The notes: generated by a model from the sequence alone, not told the origin. 32,371 nucleotides of DNA from Sandaracinaceae bacterium (GCA_019694315.1 JAIBCE010000049.1:1-32371), one strand, 5' to 3'; counted from the first letter of the stretch, positions 7,719 to 17,117 are shown. Program-made: numbers and translations.

Positions 7719-8588
7719 GTGCTGGAGCGGGTCGTACGCGAGGCGTATCGGCGTGAGCGGATCCCGGCCGTCGCGCTCTGGGCGCTGGCGGCCGATGGGA
7801 TGCACGCGTGGTTCGCGATGCTGCGCAAGGGGCTCGAGCCCGCGCTCGGGTCCCGCGACCGCGCCGAGGCCGAGATCGCGAGGGCGGCGAGCCTCGCATA
7901 CCGAAGGCGCTGGGCGTCGCTCCTCGAGCGGCATCCCTCGCTTCCGCGCGACGAGGGTGCGCCCGCGCGCGTGCTCGGTGCGCTCTCGCTCGTGGTGCGC
8001 GATCCGAAGCGACGGGCGTGGCCGTTCCGCGGCCTGCCGGGCGCTCCGCCGTCGGGTCGGCGCGCCCACCTCGCCGCCGAGTGGGAGCTGCGTGCGCTCT
8101 CGGCGACCGATCGCTGGCACGAGGTCACGACACACCTCGGCGAGATCCTCATCGCGCTCACGCACACGCTGCCCGATGCGATCCCCGTCGGCGCGAACGC
8201 GACGCTCGGCCAGATCTGCTTCGAGGGTGGTCGCGCGACCGCGGCGCGCGCCAAGGCCCTCTTCGCGCTTCCCGATCGCCCCGACAGCGCGATCGAGGTG
8301 CTGCGCATGAGCGAGTACGTCTTTCGCGTGAACCCGCACCACTGGCACGAGGCCGACGCCGCCACGAACACGGGCATGATCGAGGGCACGTCTTGCCCGT
8401 GGTTCACCTCGCCGGGGTGGTCGATGATGCACTGCGGGATCTTCGGGCAGTTCCAGGCGGGCATCTCGTCGGTCTTCGGCCTGCGCTACCAGCTCACCAA
8501 GACCATCCCCAAGCACGGCGGCACCACGTGCCGCATCGATCTGCGCCCGCTCCGCAAGAAGGACGGAACGCCCATCGCGCTCGCGTGA
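7719..8588 (+). CDS. Unknown protein, possibly ATC-hydrolase/V4R-like fold
   Basis: 289 residues, soluble, GTG start with a TANNNT box 6 nt upstream. The N-terminal half is Arg/Ala-rich with no motif I recognise. The C-terminal half (about 160-275) has conserved-looking SCPWFTS (C226), MMHCGIFG (C239) and HGGTTCRIDL (C271). That Cys-Pro-Trp, Cys, Gly-Gly-x-x-Cys spacing resembles L-2-amino-thiazoline-4-carboxylate hydrolase-like and related small-molecule-binding domains. The link is weak and rests on pattern only. HHWHEAD (207-213) adds possible metal ligands. Neighbours do not suggest a pathway. Confidence 0.75.
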   Translation: MLERVVREAYRRERIPAVALWALAADGMHAWFAMLRKGLEPALGSRDRAEAEIARAASLAYRRRWASLLERHPSLPRDEGAPARVLGALSLVVRDPKRRAWPFRGLPGAPPSGRRAHLAAEWELRALSATDRWHEVTTHLGEILIALTHTLPDAIPVGANATLGQICFEGGRATAARAKALFALPDRPDSAIEVLRMSEYVFRVNPHHWHEADAATNTGMIEGTSCPWFTSPGWSMMHCGIFGQFQAGISSVFGLRYQLTKTIPKHGGTTCRIDLRPLRKKDGTPIALA

Positions 8589-8621
8589 CCCCGGGCTCGC
8601 GAGCCGCTATCAACGCGCCCG

Positions 8622-11162
8622 ATGAGCACCCGCCGCACCCCCGAAGTCCTCGCGCCTGCCGGCGATCGCGCCGCGCTCGAGGCCGCGATGCGCGCGGGCG
8701 CCGACGCGGTGTACTTCGGCCTCTCGCAATTCAACGCGCGCGCGCGGGCCACGAACTTCGAGGAGCGAGGCCTCGCGGAGATCCTCGCCGCGCTCCATGC
8801 GCGCGGGGTCAAGGGCTACGTCACGCTCAACACGCTCGTCTTCGATCACGAGCTCGAGGCGATGGAGCGCGCGATCCGCACGTGCGCGGCCGCGGGCGTG
8901 GACGCGATCATCGTCCAGGACCTCGGTGTGCTCGCGATGGCGCGGGCGATCGCGCCGGGCCTCCGCGTGCACGCCTCCACGCAGATGACGTGCACCGACG
9001 CCGAGAGCGTGCTCTTCGCCCGCGATCACGGGGCCAAGCGCGTGGTGCTGGCCCGCGAGCTCAGCCTCGAGGACGTGCGCGCGATCCAGGCGCGCTGCGA
9101 GGGCGAGGGCGGCGTGGAGCTCGAGGTCTTCGTGCACGGTGCGCTCTGCATCGCGTACTCGGGGCAGTGCCTCACGAGCGAGGCGATCGGCGGACGCAGC
9201 GCCAACCGCGGGGCCTGCGCGCAGGCCTGTCGCCTGCCGTACACGCTCGTGCTCGACGGTGTCGCGCGCCCCGACGCGGACCACGCGTACCTCCTCTCGC
9301 CCCAGGATCTCGAGGCGAGCTCGCTCGTGCCGGCGCTCGCCGAGATCGGCGTGGCGTCGCTCAAGATCGAGGGGCGCCTCAAGGGGCCTGCCTACGTGGG
9401 GGCGACGACGCGCCTCTACCGCGAGGCCACCGACCACCTCGACGCCGAGCCCACCCACCTCGCCTCGCTGCGGCGCGACGCGCTCCAGACCTACTCGCGC
9501 GGCTCGGGCCTGGGCTTTCTCCGCGGGGTCGATCACCAGTCGCTCGTCGAGGCGCGCGGCTGTGATCACCGAGGCCTCCACGTCGGAACGCTCGGCACGA
9601 TCGCGCGAGAGGCGCGCCGCGAGTGGCTGGTGATCGAGGCCCCCGAGACCTCGCTCGCGCGGGGCGACGGCCTCGTCGTGGAGGGCGGGCTCGAGGGCGA
9701 GGGAGAGCTCGGCGGGCGGGTGTGGTCGCTCGAGGCCCGCGTGGAGGGCGTCTTTCGCGACGTGGAGCGCGCGGAGGGCGCCGAGGCGGTGCGTGTGTGG
9801 CTCGGGCCCGATCGCCGTCCTTCGCCCTCGCTCGTGGGCCGTCGCGTGTTCAAGAACGACGATCCCGTGCTCGAGAAGGCGATCCTCGCGCAGCTCGATC
9901 GCGCGCCTCATCGGGAGCCGATCTCGATCTCGATCACCGGTCAGACCGGCTCTCCCTTCGTGCTCCGTGCCACGAGCCGACGAGGCCTCGCGGCCGAGGT
10001 CGTGGGCGACGCGAGCGTCGATGTGGCCAAGAAGCTCCCCACGAGCGACGCGGTGATCCGCGACGCGATGGAGCGCCTGGGCGAGACCACGTTCACGCTC
10101 GAGGCGCTCTCGATCGAGCTGCCTCCCGATCGCTTCGTGCCGGTCTCGTCGCTGCACCGCGCGCGTCGCGCCCTCACCGAGGCGCTCACCCACGCCGCGT
10201 CGCGCTCCATCCCGACGAGCCTCCTCGACGCACGCGCGCTGATCGAGCGCGCCGCGCCCCCCGCGCGCACGCCCGCGTCCGGTGGGCTCTTCGTGCTCTG
10301 TCGCACGCTCGAGCAGGCGCGCGCCGCGATCGCCGAGGGCGCCGACGGCGTGTACCTCGACTTCCTCGAGCTCACGGGCACGGGCCAGGCCCTGCGTACG
10401 CTCCGCGCGGAGGGCGCGCGCTTCGTGGGCGTCGCGCCGCCGCGCATCCGCAAGCCGGGCGAGGAGAAGATCCTCGGCTACCTCGGCTCGCTCGCGCCCG
10501 ACGCGGTGCTCGTGCGGGGCCTCGGCCACCTCCGGGAGGTGTCGCGGCTGCGGCGCGAGGCGGGCGCCGACTCCGTGAATTTGCCCTGTTTCGTGGGCGA
10601 TTTCTCGCTCAACGTCACGAACCGGATCAGCGCGGCGGAGGTGCTCGGCGAGGGCCTCGACGCCTTCGTGCCGTCGTTCGATCTCGACGCGGCCCAGCTG
10701 CTCGCCCTGCTCTCCTCGCCGCTCGGTCCGTGGGCCGAGCTCGTCGTGCATCATCCGATGCCGCTCTTCCACATGGAGCACTGCGTGATCGCCGCGCTCG
10801 TGTCCGAGGGCAGAGACCACAAGAGCTGCGGGCGACCGTGCGAGAAGCACGTCGTGGGACTGCGCGATCGCGCGGGCATGGAGCATCCCGTCGAGGCCGA
10901 CGTGGGCTGTCGCAACACGGTGTTCCACGCGCACGCGCAGTCGGCCGCCGCGCAGGTGCCCCGCGCGCTCGCGGCGGGCGTGACGCGCTTCCGCGTGGAG
11001 CTCGTGCGCGAGGGCGAGGCCGACGTGCGGCGCATCGTGAGCGCGTATCGCGCGCTCGTCGCCGGGACGACGAGCCCCGCCGAGCTCCTCCGCACCGTGC
11101 GCGTGGAGGGTCACTACGGCGTGGTGCGCGGCTCGCTCCGCGTGCTCGGCGCGTCGGTGTGA
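8622..11162 (+). CDS. Long U32-family protein (RlhA-like)
   Basis: 846 residues, cytoplasmic. The U32 signature is clear: EVFVHGALCIAYSGQC (168-183), followed by GRSANRGACAQACRLPYTL. This gives four cysteines (C176, C183, C199, C203) expected to hold an Fe-S cluster. The region around these motifs closely resembles E. coli RlhA, which hydroxylates C2501 of 23S rRNA. RlhA is about 650 residues. This protein has an extra C-terminal part with another cysteine cluster (HCVIAAL, then SCGRPCEKH, then DVGCRN), as in the longer U32 subfamily. A 'peptidase' label is historical; an RNA-modification role is inferred. The ATG at 8622 opens the conserved PEVLAPAGD motif. Its stop codon directly abuts the stop of the convergent gene. 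Confidence 0.88.
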   Translation: MSTRRTPEVLAPAGDRAALEAAMRAGADAVYFGLSQFNARARATNFEERGLAEILAALHARGVKGYVTLNTLVFDHELEAMERAIRTCAAAGVDAIIVQDLGVLAMARAIAPGLRVHASTQMTCTDAESVLFARDHGAKRVVLARELSLEDVRAIQARCEGEGGVELEVFVHGALCIAYSGQCLTSEAIGGRSANRGACAQACRLPYTLVLDGVARPDADHAYLLSPQDLEASSLVPALAEIGVASLKIEGRLKGPAYVGATTRLYREATDHLDAEPTHLASLRRDALQTYSRGSGLGFLRGVDHQSLVEARGCDHRGLHVGTLGTIAREARREWLVIEAPETSLARGDGLVVEGGLEGEGELGGRVWSLEARVEGVFRDVERAEGAEAVRVWLGPDRRPSPSLVGRRVFKNDDPVLEKAILAQLDRAPHREPISISITGQTGSPFVLRATSRRGLAAEVVGDASVDVAKKLPTSDAVIRDAMERLGETTFTLEALSIELPPDRFVPVSSLHRARRALTEALTHAASRSIPTSLLDARALIERAAPPARTPASGGLFVLCRTLEQARAAIAEGADGVYLDFLELTGTGQALRTLRAEGARFVGVAPPRIRKPGEEKILGYLGSLAPDAVLVRGLGHLREVSRLRREAGADSVNLPCFVGDFSLNVTNRISAAEVLGEGLDAFVPSFDLDAAQLLALLSSPLGPWAELVVHHPMPLFHMEHCVIAALVSEGRDHKSCGRPCEKHVVGLRDRAGMEHPVEADVGCRNTVFHAHAQSAAAQVPRALAAGVTRFRVELVREGEADVRRIVSAYRALVAGTTSPAELLRTVRVEGHYGVVRGSLRVLGASV

Positions 11163-12032
11163 TCAGGGCTCGCTGCGGCGTCGCGCGCCTTCGGGGTAGC
11201 CCGCGAGCACGTCGTGCGCGACCTCGGCGTAGGCCTTCTCGACGGCCGCGCGCCCCGCGCCGCTGCGGATCTCCCGCAGCTTGGCGGCGGTGCTCACGCG
11301 ATAGGCAGCCATGAGGGCCGAGAGGTAGAAGCCGCGCCAGCCATCGAGGAAGCCGCGCTTGAACACGTAGCGATCGACGAACTCCCACGACGCGCGGAGG
11401 GCGCTGCCGGGGATGGAGCCTCGCTCACCGCGCTCGGCGGCCTGCTTCGCCTCGACGGTGGTGTAGCGGTTCATCTTCTCGACGAACTGCGCGAGGTCGA
11501 CGTAGTTGAAGTGGACGAGCGCGAGCCCGTCCCGCACCGGGAGCGTCGAGACGCGCGCGCCGGGGCGGCGCTGGAGCAGGCCGTGGATCTGATCCGTGGT
11601 GCCGAGCATGCCGCGACGAAAGAAGCGGAGCTGCGCGTCGGAGGCGGGCCCCCAGCCCGTGTAGCGCAGGGGCTTGCCCATCATGTAGTTGAGGCGCGGG
11701 ATGCGGACGGCATCGTCGCGGCCCTCGCGCGCGACGCTCGCGAGGCGCTCGGCCAGCGGCGCGAGCACGAGCTCGTCGGCGTCGAGGATGAGGATCCAGT
11801 CCGAGCTCGTCTTCGAGAGCGCGAAGGCGCGCGCGGGCTCCACGAAGCCCATGCGCTCGTGGAGGAAGACCTTGGCGCCGAGCGCCTCGGCGACCTCGCG
11901 CGTGCGATCGTCGCTGTGCATGTCGACGACGATGATCTCGTCGGCCCAAGCACGGACCGAGCCGAGCGAGGCCGGGAGGTTCTTCTCTTCGTTGAGCGTG
12001 TTGACGACGACGGAGATGGTGGGGCGCGTCAC
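11163..12032 (-). CDS. Glycosyltransferase family 2 (LgtF/WaaE-like)
   Basis: 289 residues. The GT-A fold opens with ISVVVNTLNEEKNLP, and the nucleotide-sugar site is indicated by VVDMHSDD and ILDADE (D84-A-D86, the DXD motif). The central HERMGFVEPARAFAL and the later FVDRYVFKRGFLDGWRGF resemble LPS-core or capsule glucosyltransferases of the LgtF/WaaE group. It starts with GTG at 12032, sharing GTGA with the stop of the flippase gene. Translation is therefore probably coupled to the flippase. It likely adds a sugar to a lipid-linked or LPS-core acceptor at the inner face of the membrane; the substrate is unknown. Confidence 0.88.
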   Translation of the reverse strand: MTRPTISVVVNTLNEEKNLPASLGSVRAWADEIIVVDMHSDDRTREVAEALGAKVFLHERMGFVEPARAFALSKTSSDWILILDADELVLAPLAERLASVAREGRDDAVRIPRLNYMMGKPLRYTGWGPASDAQLRFFRRGMLGTTDQIHGLLQRRPGARVSTLPVRDGLALVHFNYVDLAQFVEKMNRYTTVEAKQAAERGERGSIPGSALRASWEFVDRYVFKRGFLDGWRGFYLSALMAAYRVSTAAKLREIRSGAGRAAVEKAYAEVAHDVLAGYPEGARRRSEP

Positions 12033-13480
12033 GAGGTGCCTCCGAGGAACCGGCGCAGCTTGGCGACCGCCTCGCGGTCGATCAACGTCATGCAGCCGGC
12101 GTAGGCCAGGAGGGCGCCGGTCACGTAGAGCGCCAGCGTGATCGGGCCCTCGATGGGCAGCGCGCGCTCGAGGAAGTGCGCGGTGAGGCCCACGACCACC
12201 GCCGAGCCCCACGCGGGCGCGACCGTCGGGATCACGCGGAACGGCGCCTCGCGCTTGGCGAGGTAGACGAGGGCGACGTTGCTGAGCTGCACGGCCACGT
12301 TGGCGATGCCGTAGCCGATGCTGCCGTAGAGCGCGATGGTGGGCGCGCCCACGATCCACGTGCCGAGCATCCACACGACCGCGAAGGCGAGCGGGATGCG
12401 CGAGCGCCCCATCGCCGAGAGCAGCCCGAGGAGCGGCGTGACCGTGGGCACGAAGAGGTTCGCGAACCACGTGAGGTGGAAGAGGCCGCTCGCGTCGAGC
12501 CACTGCGCACCGAAGAGCACGCGCGTGAAGGGCGAGAAGAGCGCGAGGAGGAGCACCGCGAGCGGCGCGGCGACGCTGTTCGTGGCCCAGATCACGCGCT
12601 CGACCGCGGCGCCCAGCATCGCGCGATCGGCCTGGAGGCGCGCGAACATGGGCATGTAGACGCGCGCGAAGCCACCGATCGCGAGGAGCGGATACGCCGA
12701 GACCATCTGTGCCCAGTTCACGTGGCCCACGTCGGCGGCGCCGAGGAGCAGTCCGATGAGGAGCGGCGTGATGCTGTCCTTCACCAGAGAGACCACCGAG
12801 ATGCCCTGGTACGGGATGCCGAACTCGAGGTGCTTCTTGAGGCGTGGCCAGTCCCAGCCGAGCGCGAAGCGCCAGGGGCTCACGAGCTGGATGACGAGCG
12901 CGCCCACGATCGAGCGCGCCACGAGCGCGATCGCGAACGACGCCGCGCCCATGCCCGCGTACGCGAGCCCCACGGCCAGGCCCGAGAAGGTGAGCGCCTG
13001 CGCGACCTCGGCGATGGAGAGCCGATCGAACGAGAGGTGTCGCTCGAGACGGATCGCGGGGATCGTGCGCAGCGAGGACGCGAGGAACGAGAGCGCGACG
13101 GCGCGGAAGAGCCACGCGTCGCGCTCGGGCAGGCCGTAGCGGTGCGCGATCGCGGGCGCGGCGAGCCACGTCACGACCGTGACGATCGAGGTGAGCAGCT
13201 GCTGGAGCGTGAAGATCGAGCGGTAGTCGGTCTCGTCGGGCTCCTCGGCCTGGCGGATGAGGCTCGCGCCGAGGCCCACGTCGCCCAGGCTCGTGAGGAA
13301 GCCGAGCGTGAAGGTGACGATGCCGAAGATGCCGAACTCCGCGGCCGAGAGGCTCCGCGCGAGGAGCGCCCCCGTGGCGAAGTCGGCGACGCCCACGAGC
13401 GACTGACCGACGCCGAGCGCGACGGCGCCGCGGAGCGCCTTGCGTGCGATCGACTCTTCGGGGGCGGCGGGGGCGGACAC
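12029..13480 (-). CDS. Oligosaccharide flippase (Wzx/polysaccharide_synt family)
   Basis: 483 residues from the GTG at 13480. About 12-14 hydrophobic helices are spread over the full length. The N-terminus has the family's typical layout (KALRGAVALGVGQ, a helix, then LLARSLSAAEFGIFGIV and FLTSLGDVGLGASLIR). The family moves lipid-linked sugar units across the inner membrane for O-antigen, capsule or exopolysaccharide assembly. Upstream in-frame sequence is Arg-rich shadow and was excluded. It is co-directional and overlapping with the GT2 gene (4-bp stop/start overlap), and divergent from the GT2-GT4 gene 131 bp away. The three genes look like a small surface-polysaccharide unit. Confidence 0.9.
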   Translation of the reverse strand: MSAPAAPEESIARKALRGAVALGVGQSLVGVADFATGALLARSLSAAEFGIFGIVTFTLGFLTSLGDVGLGASLIRQAEEPDETDYRSIFTLQQLLTSIVTVVTWLAAPAIAHRYGLPERDAWLFRAVALSFLASSLRTIPAIRLERHLSFDRLSIAEVAQALTFSGLAVGLAYAGMGAASFAIALVARSIVGALVIQLVSPWRFALGWDWPRLKKHLEFGIPYQGISVVSLVKDSITPLLIGLLLGAADVGHVNWAQMVSAYPLLAIGGFARVYMPMFARLQADRAMLGAAVERVIWATNSVAAPLAVLLLALFSPFTRVLFGAQWLDASGLFHLTWFANLFVPTVTPLLGLLSAMGRSRIPLAFAVVWMLGTWIVGAPTIALYGSIGYGIANVAVQLSNVALVYLAKREAPFRVIPTVAPAWGSAVVVGLTAHFLERALPIEGPITLALYVTGALLAYAGCMTLIDREAVAKLRRFLGGTS

Positions 13481-13611
13481 GGCTGGGCGGAAGGTACTGC
13501 GTGACCGGAGCGAGGGCTCGCGTGGCGGTGGCGTGCGCTCGCCGTGCGCTCGCGTGCGGGCGCCGTGCTCGCGTGCGGGCGCCGCGCTTCGCGGTATCCC
13601 TGGCCACCCAG

Positions 13612-15828
13612 ATGCGTCCGTGGGCTCGACTCCTCGCACCGATTCGTCGCGCACGCGCGGAGATCGCGCGTGAGCTCGCGCGCCTCCCCGAGGACCGCCC
13701 CGGACACGAGGTGCTCGCCGAGCGCGCGCTGCGCTTCGTGCGCCTGCGCGCGGAGGACGTGCGCGGCCTCTCGTTCCATCGCGCGCGCGCCGCCGCGCTG
13801 CGCGCCGAGGTCGCGGCGCTCCTGCCGTGGCCCGAGGCCGAGCACGAGCGCCTCCTCGTCGAGGGCTTCCTCGGCCCTCCGCCCGACGAGCCACGCGTCA
13901 CCGTGATCATTCCGGTCTACGGCAAGCTGGAGCTCACGCTGCGCTGCCTGCTCTCGGTGCGCGCGACGCGCGAGCGCACGCCCTTCGAGATCGTGGTCGT
14001 GGACGACTGCTCGCCCGATCGCACCGAGGAGGTGCTCTCTCGCGTGCCGGGCCTGCGCTACGTGCGCAACGAGGTGAACGGCGGCTTCGTGACGAGCTGC
14101 AACCGCGGCGCCGCCGAGGCGCGTGGTCGCTCCCTCCACTTCCTCAACAACGACACGGTGGTGCTCCCGGGATGGCTCGATCGCCTGGTCGAGACGCTCG
14201 AGACCGTGGAGGGCGCGGGCCTCGTGGGCTCGCGTCTCGTCTATCCGACGCTCCGCCTCCAGGAGTCGGGCGGCATCGTGTGGCGCGACGCGAGCGCCAC
14301 GAATTGGGGCAACGGCTGCGATCCGTTCAACCCCACGTACGGCTCGCTCCGCGACGTGGACTACGCGAGCGCGGCGTCCGTGCTGATCGATCGGGCGCTC
14401 TTCGAGGCCATCGGGGGCTTCGATCTCCGCTACCGGCCCGCGTACTACGAGGACACCGACCTCGCGTTCGCGGTGCGCGCACACGGGCGGCGCACGCTCG
14501 TCCAGCCCGCCTCTCGCGTCGTCCACCACGAGGGCGGCACGGCCGGCACCGACGTGGCCGTGGGCATGAAGAAGCACCAGGTCGTGAACCAGGCCACCTT
14601 CCGATCCAAGTGGACCAAGGTGCTCGCGAGCCATGGACCATCGGGCGAGCTCGGGCCGCGGGAGCGCGACCGCTGGAGCGAGCGCACGGTGCTCGTCGTC
14701 GCGACGGCGACGCCGCGGCCCGACGCCGACTCGGGCTCGGTGGATCTCGCGAACCTCCTCGGTCTGCTCCGCACGCTGCGCTCGCGGGTGATCTTCTTCG
14801 CCGCTCACCCCGTGCCGCGCGGCGTGCCCGCGCCCGAGGTGAAGGGGCACGACGGCGCGTACACCGAGGCCCTCCAGCGCATCGGCGTCGAGCACCCGCA
14901 CGCGCCCTACGAGCCGAGCGTCGCGCGCTGGCTCCGCGAGCACGGCGAGGAGCTCGACCTCGTCGTCCTCACGCGCGCGCGCATCGCCGATCGCTTCCTC
15001 CCGCTCGTGCGGAGGTATGCGCCGCAGGCCGCGGTCGTGTTCAACACGGTGGATCTCCACTACCTCCGCGAGCAGCGCGAGGCCGCGCACGGCGGCAAGA
15101 GGCTGCTCGCGCTCAAGGCGGTCGACACGCGTCGCCGCGAGCTCCGCGCGGTGCGCGAGGCGGACGTGACGCTCGTCTTGAGCGAGGTGGAGCGCGAGGA
15201 GCTCGCGCGCGAGGTGCCGGGGGCGAGGGTCGAGCTCTTGCCGCTCCTGCGCAGCATCCCGGGGCGGAGCGCGCCGCTCGCGGGCCGTCGCGACGTGATC
15301 TTCGTGGGCGGCTTCTCGCATCGACCCAACGTCGACGCGGTCGAGCACCTCGTGCGCGACGTGTGGCCGCACGTGCGCGCCGCCGGCACGGGCCTCACGC
15401 TGCACGTGGTGGGGAGCGCGATGCCCGCGGAGATCCGTGCGCTCGCTGCGGCCGACGTGGTGATGCACGGGCAGGTGCCGGACCTCGCGCCGCTCTTCGC
15501 GCGGGTGCGCCTCAGCGTGGCGCCGCTCCGCTACGGCGCGGGCCTCAAGGGCAAGGTCGCCGACAGCCTCGGTCACGGCGTGCCGTGCGTGACGACGTCG
15601 ATCGGGATCGAGGGCAGCGGCCTCGCGCACGAGGCCGAGGTGCTCGTGGCCGACGAGCCGCGCGCGTTCGCGAGCGAGATCCTCCGCCTCCACGCCGACG
15701 ACGCGCTCTGGCAGCGCCTCTCGGATCGCGGGCTCGCGTTCGTCGAGGCGCGCTATGCGCTCGCCGCGCACCGAAGGCGCCTCGAGGCCCTGCTCGACGA
15801 GCTCGCGCCGAGGCGCCGCCGCGGCTGA
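13612..15828 (+). CDS. Two-domain glycosyltransferase, GT2 plus GT4
   Basis: 738 residues. The N-terminal helical region (1-90) precedes a GT2 domain: VTVIIPVYGK (97-106), VVVDDCSPD (128-136), FLNNDTVV (177-184) and YYEDTDLAF for acceptor binding. The C-terminal half (about 365-735) is GT-B/GT4-like: IFVGGFSHRPNVDAVEHL, then GLKGKVADSLGHGVPCV, a typical donor-binding segment. Fused GT2-GT4 proteins are known from O-antigen and capsule clusters and can add two sugars in sequence. The ATG at 13612 is chosen because upstream residues are low-complexity Arg/Ala. A TATCCC box lies 11 nt before it. It probably works with the divergent flippase and GT2. Confidence 0.88.
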   Translation: MRPWARLLAPIRRARAEIARELARLPEDRPGHEVLAERALRFVRLRAEDVRGLSFHRARAAALRAEVAALLPWPEAEHERLLVEGFLGPPPDEPRVTVIIPVYGKLELTLRCLLSVRATRERTPFEIVVVDDCSPDRTEEVLSRVPGLRYVRNEVNGGFVTSCNRGAAEARGRSLHFLNNDTVVLPGWLDRLVETLETVEGAGLVGSRLVYPTLRLQESGGIVWRDASATNWGNGCDPFNPTYGSLRDVDYASAASVLIDRALFEAIGGFDLRYRPAYYEDTDLAFAVRAHGRRTLVQPASRVVHHEGGTAGTDVAVGMKKHQVVNQATFRSKWTKVLASHGPSGELGPRERDRWSERTVLVVATATPRPDADSGSVDLANLLGLLRTLRSRVIFFAAHPVPRGVPAPEVKGHDGAYTEALQRIGVEHPHAPYEPSVARWLREHGEELDLVVLTRARIADRFLPLVRRYAPQAAVVFNTVDLHYLREQREAAHGGKRLLALKAVDTRRRELRAVREADVTLVLSEVEREELAREVPGARVELLPLLRSIPGRSAPLAGRRDVIFVGGFSHRPNVDAVEHLVRDVWPHVRAAGTGLTLHVVGSAMPAEIRALAAADVVMHGQVPDLAPLFARVRLSVAPLRYGAGLKGKVADSLGHGVPCVTTSIGIEGSGLAHEAEVLVADEPRAFASEILRLHADDALWQRLSDRGLAFVEARYALAAHRRRLEALLDELAPRRRRG

Positions 15829-15861
15829 TCCGCGCACGGGCTCCCGCGTCGCGACGGATCA
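15826..15861. terminator. Inverted repeat spanning two convergent stop codons
   Basis: TGATCCG (15826-15832) pairs with CGGATCA (15855-15861). Each arm includes the TGA stop of one of the converging genes, and the loop contains a CGGG/CCCG mini-stem. Three of the seven base pairs are automatic because two facing TGA stops are complementary. A possible bidirectional terminator. Confidence 0.4.
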
Positions 15862-17103
15862 GCGCCGATCGCGGATCGCGGGGCAGTCGTAGAGCGCGTG
15901 GCAGAGCGCGAGCGCGCGCGGCGAGCGCACGCGGAAGTCCATGCGGTTCATGACGTAGCCGAAGGTCAGCTCGTGCACGGGATCGCACCAGCCGAGCGCG
16001 CCGCCCATGCCCGCGTGACCGAACGACTCGGCGACGGGCGAGAACACGTGGCGCTCTTCCTTGAGGAAGCCGCAGCTCCAGCCGAGCGGCTTCTGGAGCA
16101 CGAGATCGCGCTCGGACCAGCCGTCTCTTCCGTACGCGTGCGTGAAGCTCTGCTCGCGGAGGTAGCGCCGTCCGGCGTGCTCGCCGCGCGAGGCGAACGG
16201 GAGGTACGCGCGCGCCACGCCCTGTGCGCTCGCGGTCGCGCTCGCCCACGGGAGCTCGGCGCGTCGCACGGCCACGTCGTTGTACGCGGCCATCCCGTGC
16301 GGGAGATCGATGTGCGGGTTGAGGAAGGCGCGCCGACCGATCGAGTCCTTCGCGAGCGAGGCGCGCGTCACGCGAGCCTCGTTGCTCCGCGGGTCGAGCA
16401 GCGTCGTCACGAGCGTCTTGGCGATGCGCGCGCCCGTGCTGGGCGGATAGAGCGTCGCCACGTCTGCGTCGCACTCGGGTCCCGTCCCGAGGCGCGCGTC
16501 GGAGCCCAGCGGCTCGAAGAGCTCGCGTCGGAGGAACGCGCCCATGGGCTCGCCAGCGACCCGCTCGAAGAGCTCCTTGGCGTACATGCCATACGTGATC
16601 GCGTGGTAGCCCTGATCGCGCCCCGGCTCCCACGCCGGCCGCTGCGTCTCGAGGGCCTCGAGGACCTCGGGGCGGCGCGCGGGATCGAACGTGGCACTCA
16701 GTGCCAGTTTCTGATCGAGGTAGGCGAGGCCGCCGCGGTGCCCCAGCAGGGTGCGCACCGTCATCGAGGCCTTGCTCGCGCGCGCGAAGCCCGGCCAGTA
16801 GGTGGCCACGGGCGCGTCCCACTCGAGGCGGCCGCGATCGGCCAGGAGGTGAAGGGCCATCGCGGCCAGGCCCTTGGTCACCGAGAACACGCACACCCTC
16901 GTGCGCGCCTCCCAGGGCCGCGCGCTCTCGGCGTCGGCGAGGCCTCCCCAGAGATCCACCACCAGCTCGCCGCGCCGGAAGACCGCACAGCTGGCGCCGA
17001 TCTCGCGGCGCGTCTCGAGGTGATCGGCGAAGACGCGCGCGAGCGGCTCGAAGCCGTCGGCGTAGCTGCCGCGCGCGCGACCAGGGGCGGGGTTCGAGGG
17101 CAT
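15859..17103 (-). CDS. Serine hydrolase, class C beta-lactamase/esterase family
   Basis: 414 residues. The nucleophile motif S74-V-T-K77 sits in VFSVTKGLAAMALH, at the place expected for the SxxK motif of class C beta-lactamases, EstB esterases and LACTB-like proteins. Downstream are TYG (a candidate for the second-motif Tyr) and HAGMGGALG in place of KTG. His replacing Lys in the third motif is usual for the esterase or peptidase branch rather than true beta-lactamases. No signal peptide is seen, so it is probably cytoplasmic. The start at 17103 has TACCCT 8 nt upstream. The longer frame upstream is Arg/Pro shadow. Substrate unknown. Confidence 0.88.
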   Translation of the reverse strand: MPSNPAPGRARGSYADGFEPLARVFADHLETRREIGASCAVFRRGELVVDLWGGLADAESARPWEARTRVCVFSVTKGLAAMALHLLADRGRLEWDAPVATYWPGFARASKASMTVRTLLGHRGGLAYLDQKLALSATFDPARRPEVLEALETQRPAWEPGRDQGYHAITYGMYAKELFERVAGEPMGAFLRRELFEPLGSDARLGTGPECDADVATLYPPSTGARIAKTLVTTLLDPRSNEARVTRASLAKDSIGRRAFLNPHIDLPHGMAAYNDVAVRRAELPWASATASAQGVARAYLPFASRGEHAGRRYLREQSFTHAYGRDGWSERDLVLQKPLGWSCGFLKEERHVFSPVAESFGHAGMGGALGWCDPVHELTFGYVMNRMDFRVRSPRALALCHALYDCPAIRDRR

Positions 17104-17111
17104 CGTGCGCG

Positions 17112-17117
17112 AGGGTA
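17112..17117 (-). promoter_or_regulatory. -10 box for a leaderless transcript
   Basis: On the minus strand TACCCT lies 8 nt before the ATG at 17103. Confidence 0.4.

Noticed and set aside
8610..11114. 834-codon minus-strand open frame opposite the U32 gene
   Set aside because: Same compositional shadow pattern; the plus strand has the U32 signature.
8622..11162. Collagenase-type peptidase
   Set aside because: U32 proteins with this cysteine set resemble RlhA/TrhP RNA-modification proteins; peptidase activity is not supported by any catalytic motif here.
13171..15837. 888-codon minus-strand frame opposite the GT2-GT4 gene
   Set aside because: Arg/His/Glu-rich shadow; overlaps both the flippase and the double glycosyltransferase.
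15859..17103. Beta-lactamase resistance gene
   Set aside because: SxxK is present, but KTG is replaced by HAG, there is no export signal, and the family includes many esterases; a resistance call is unsupported.
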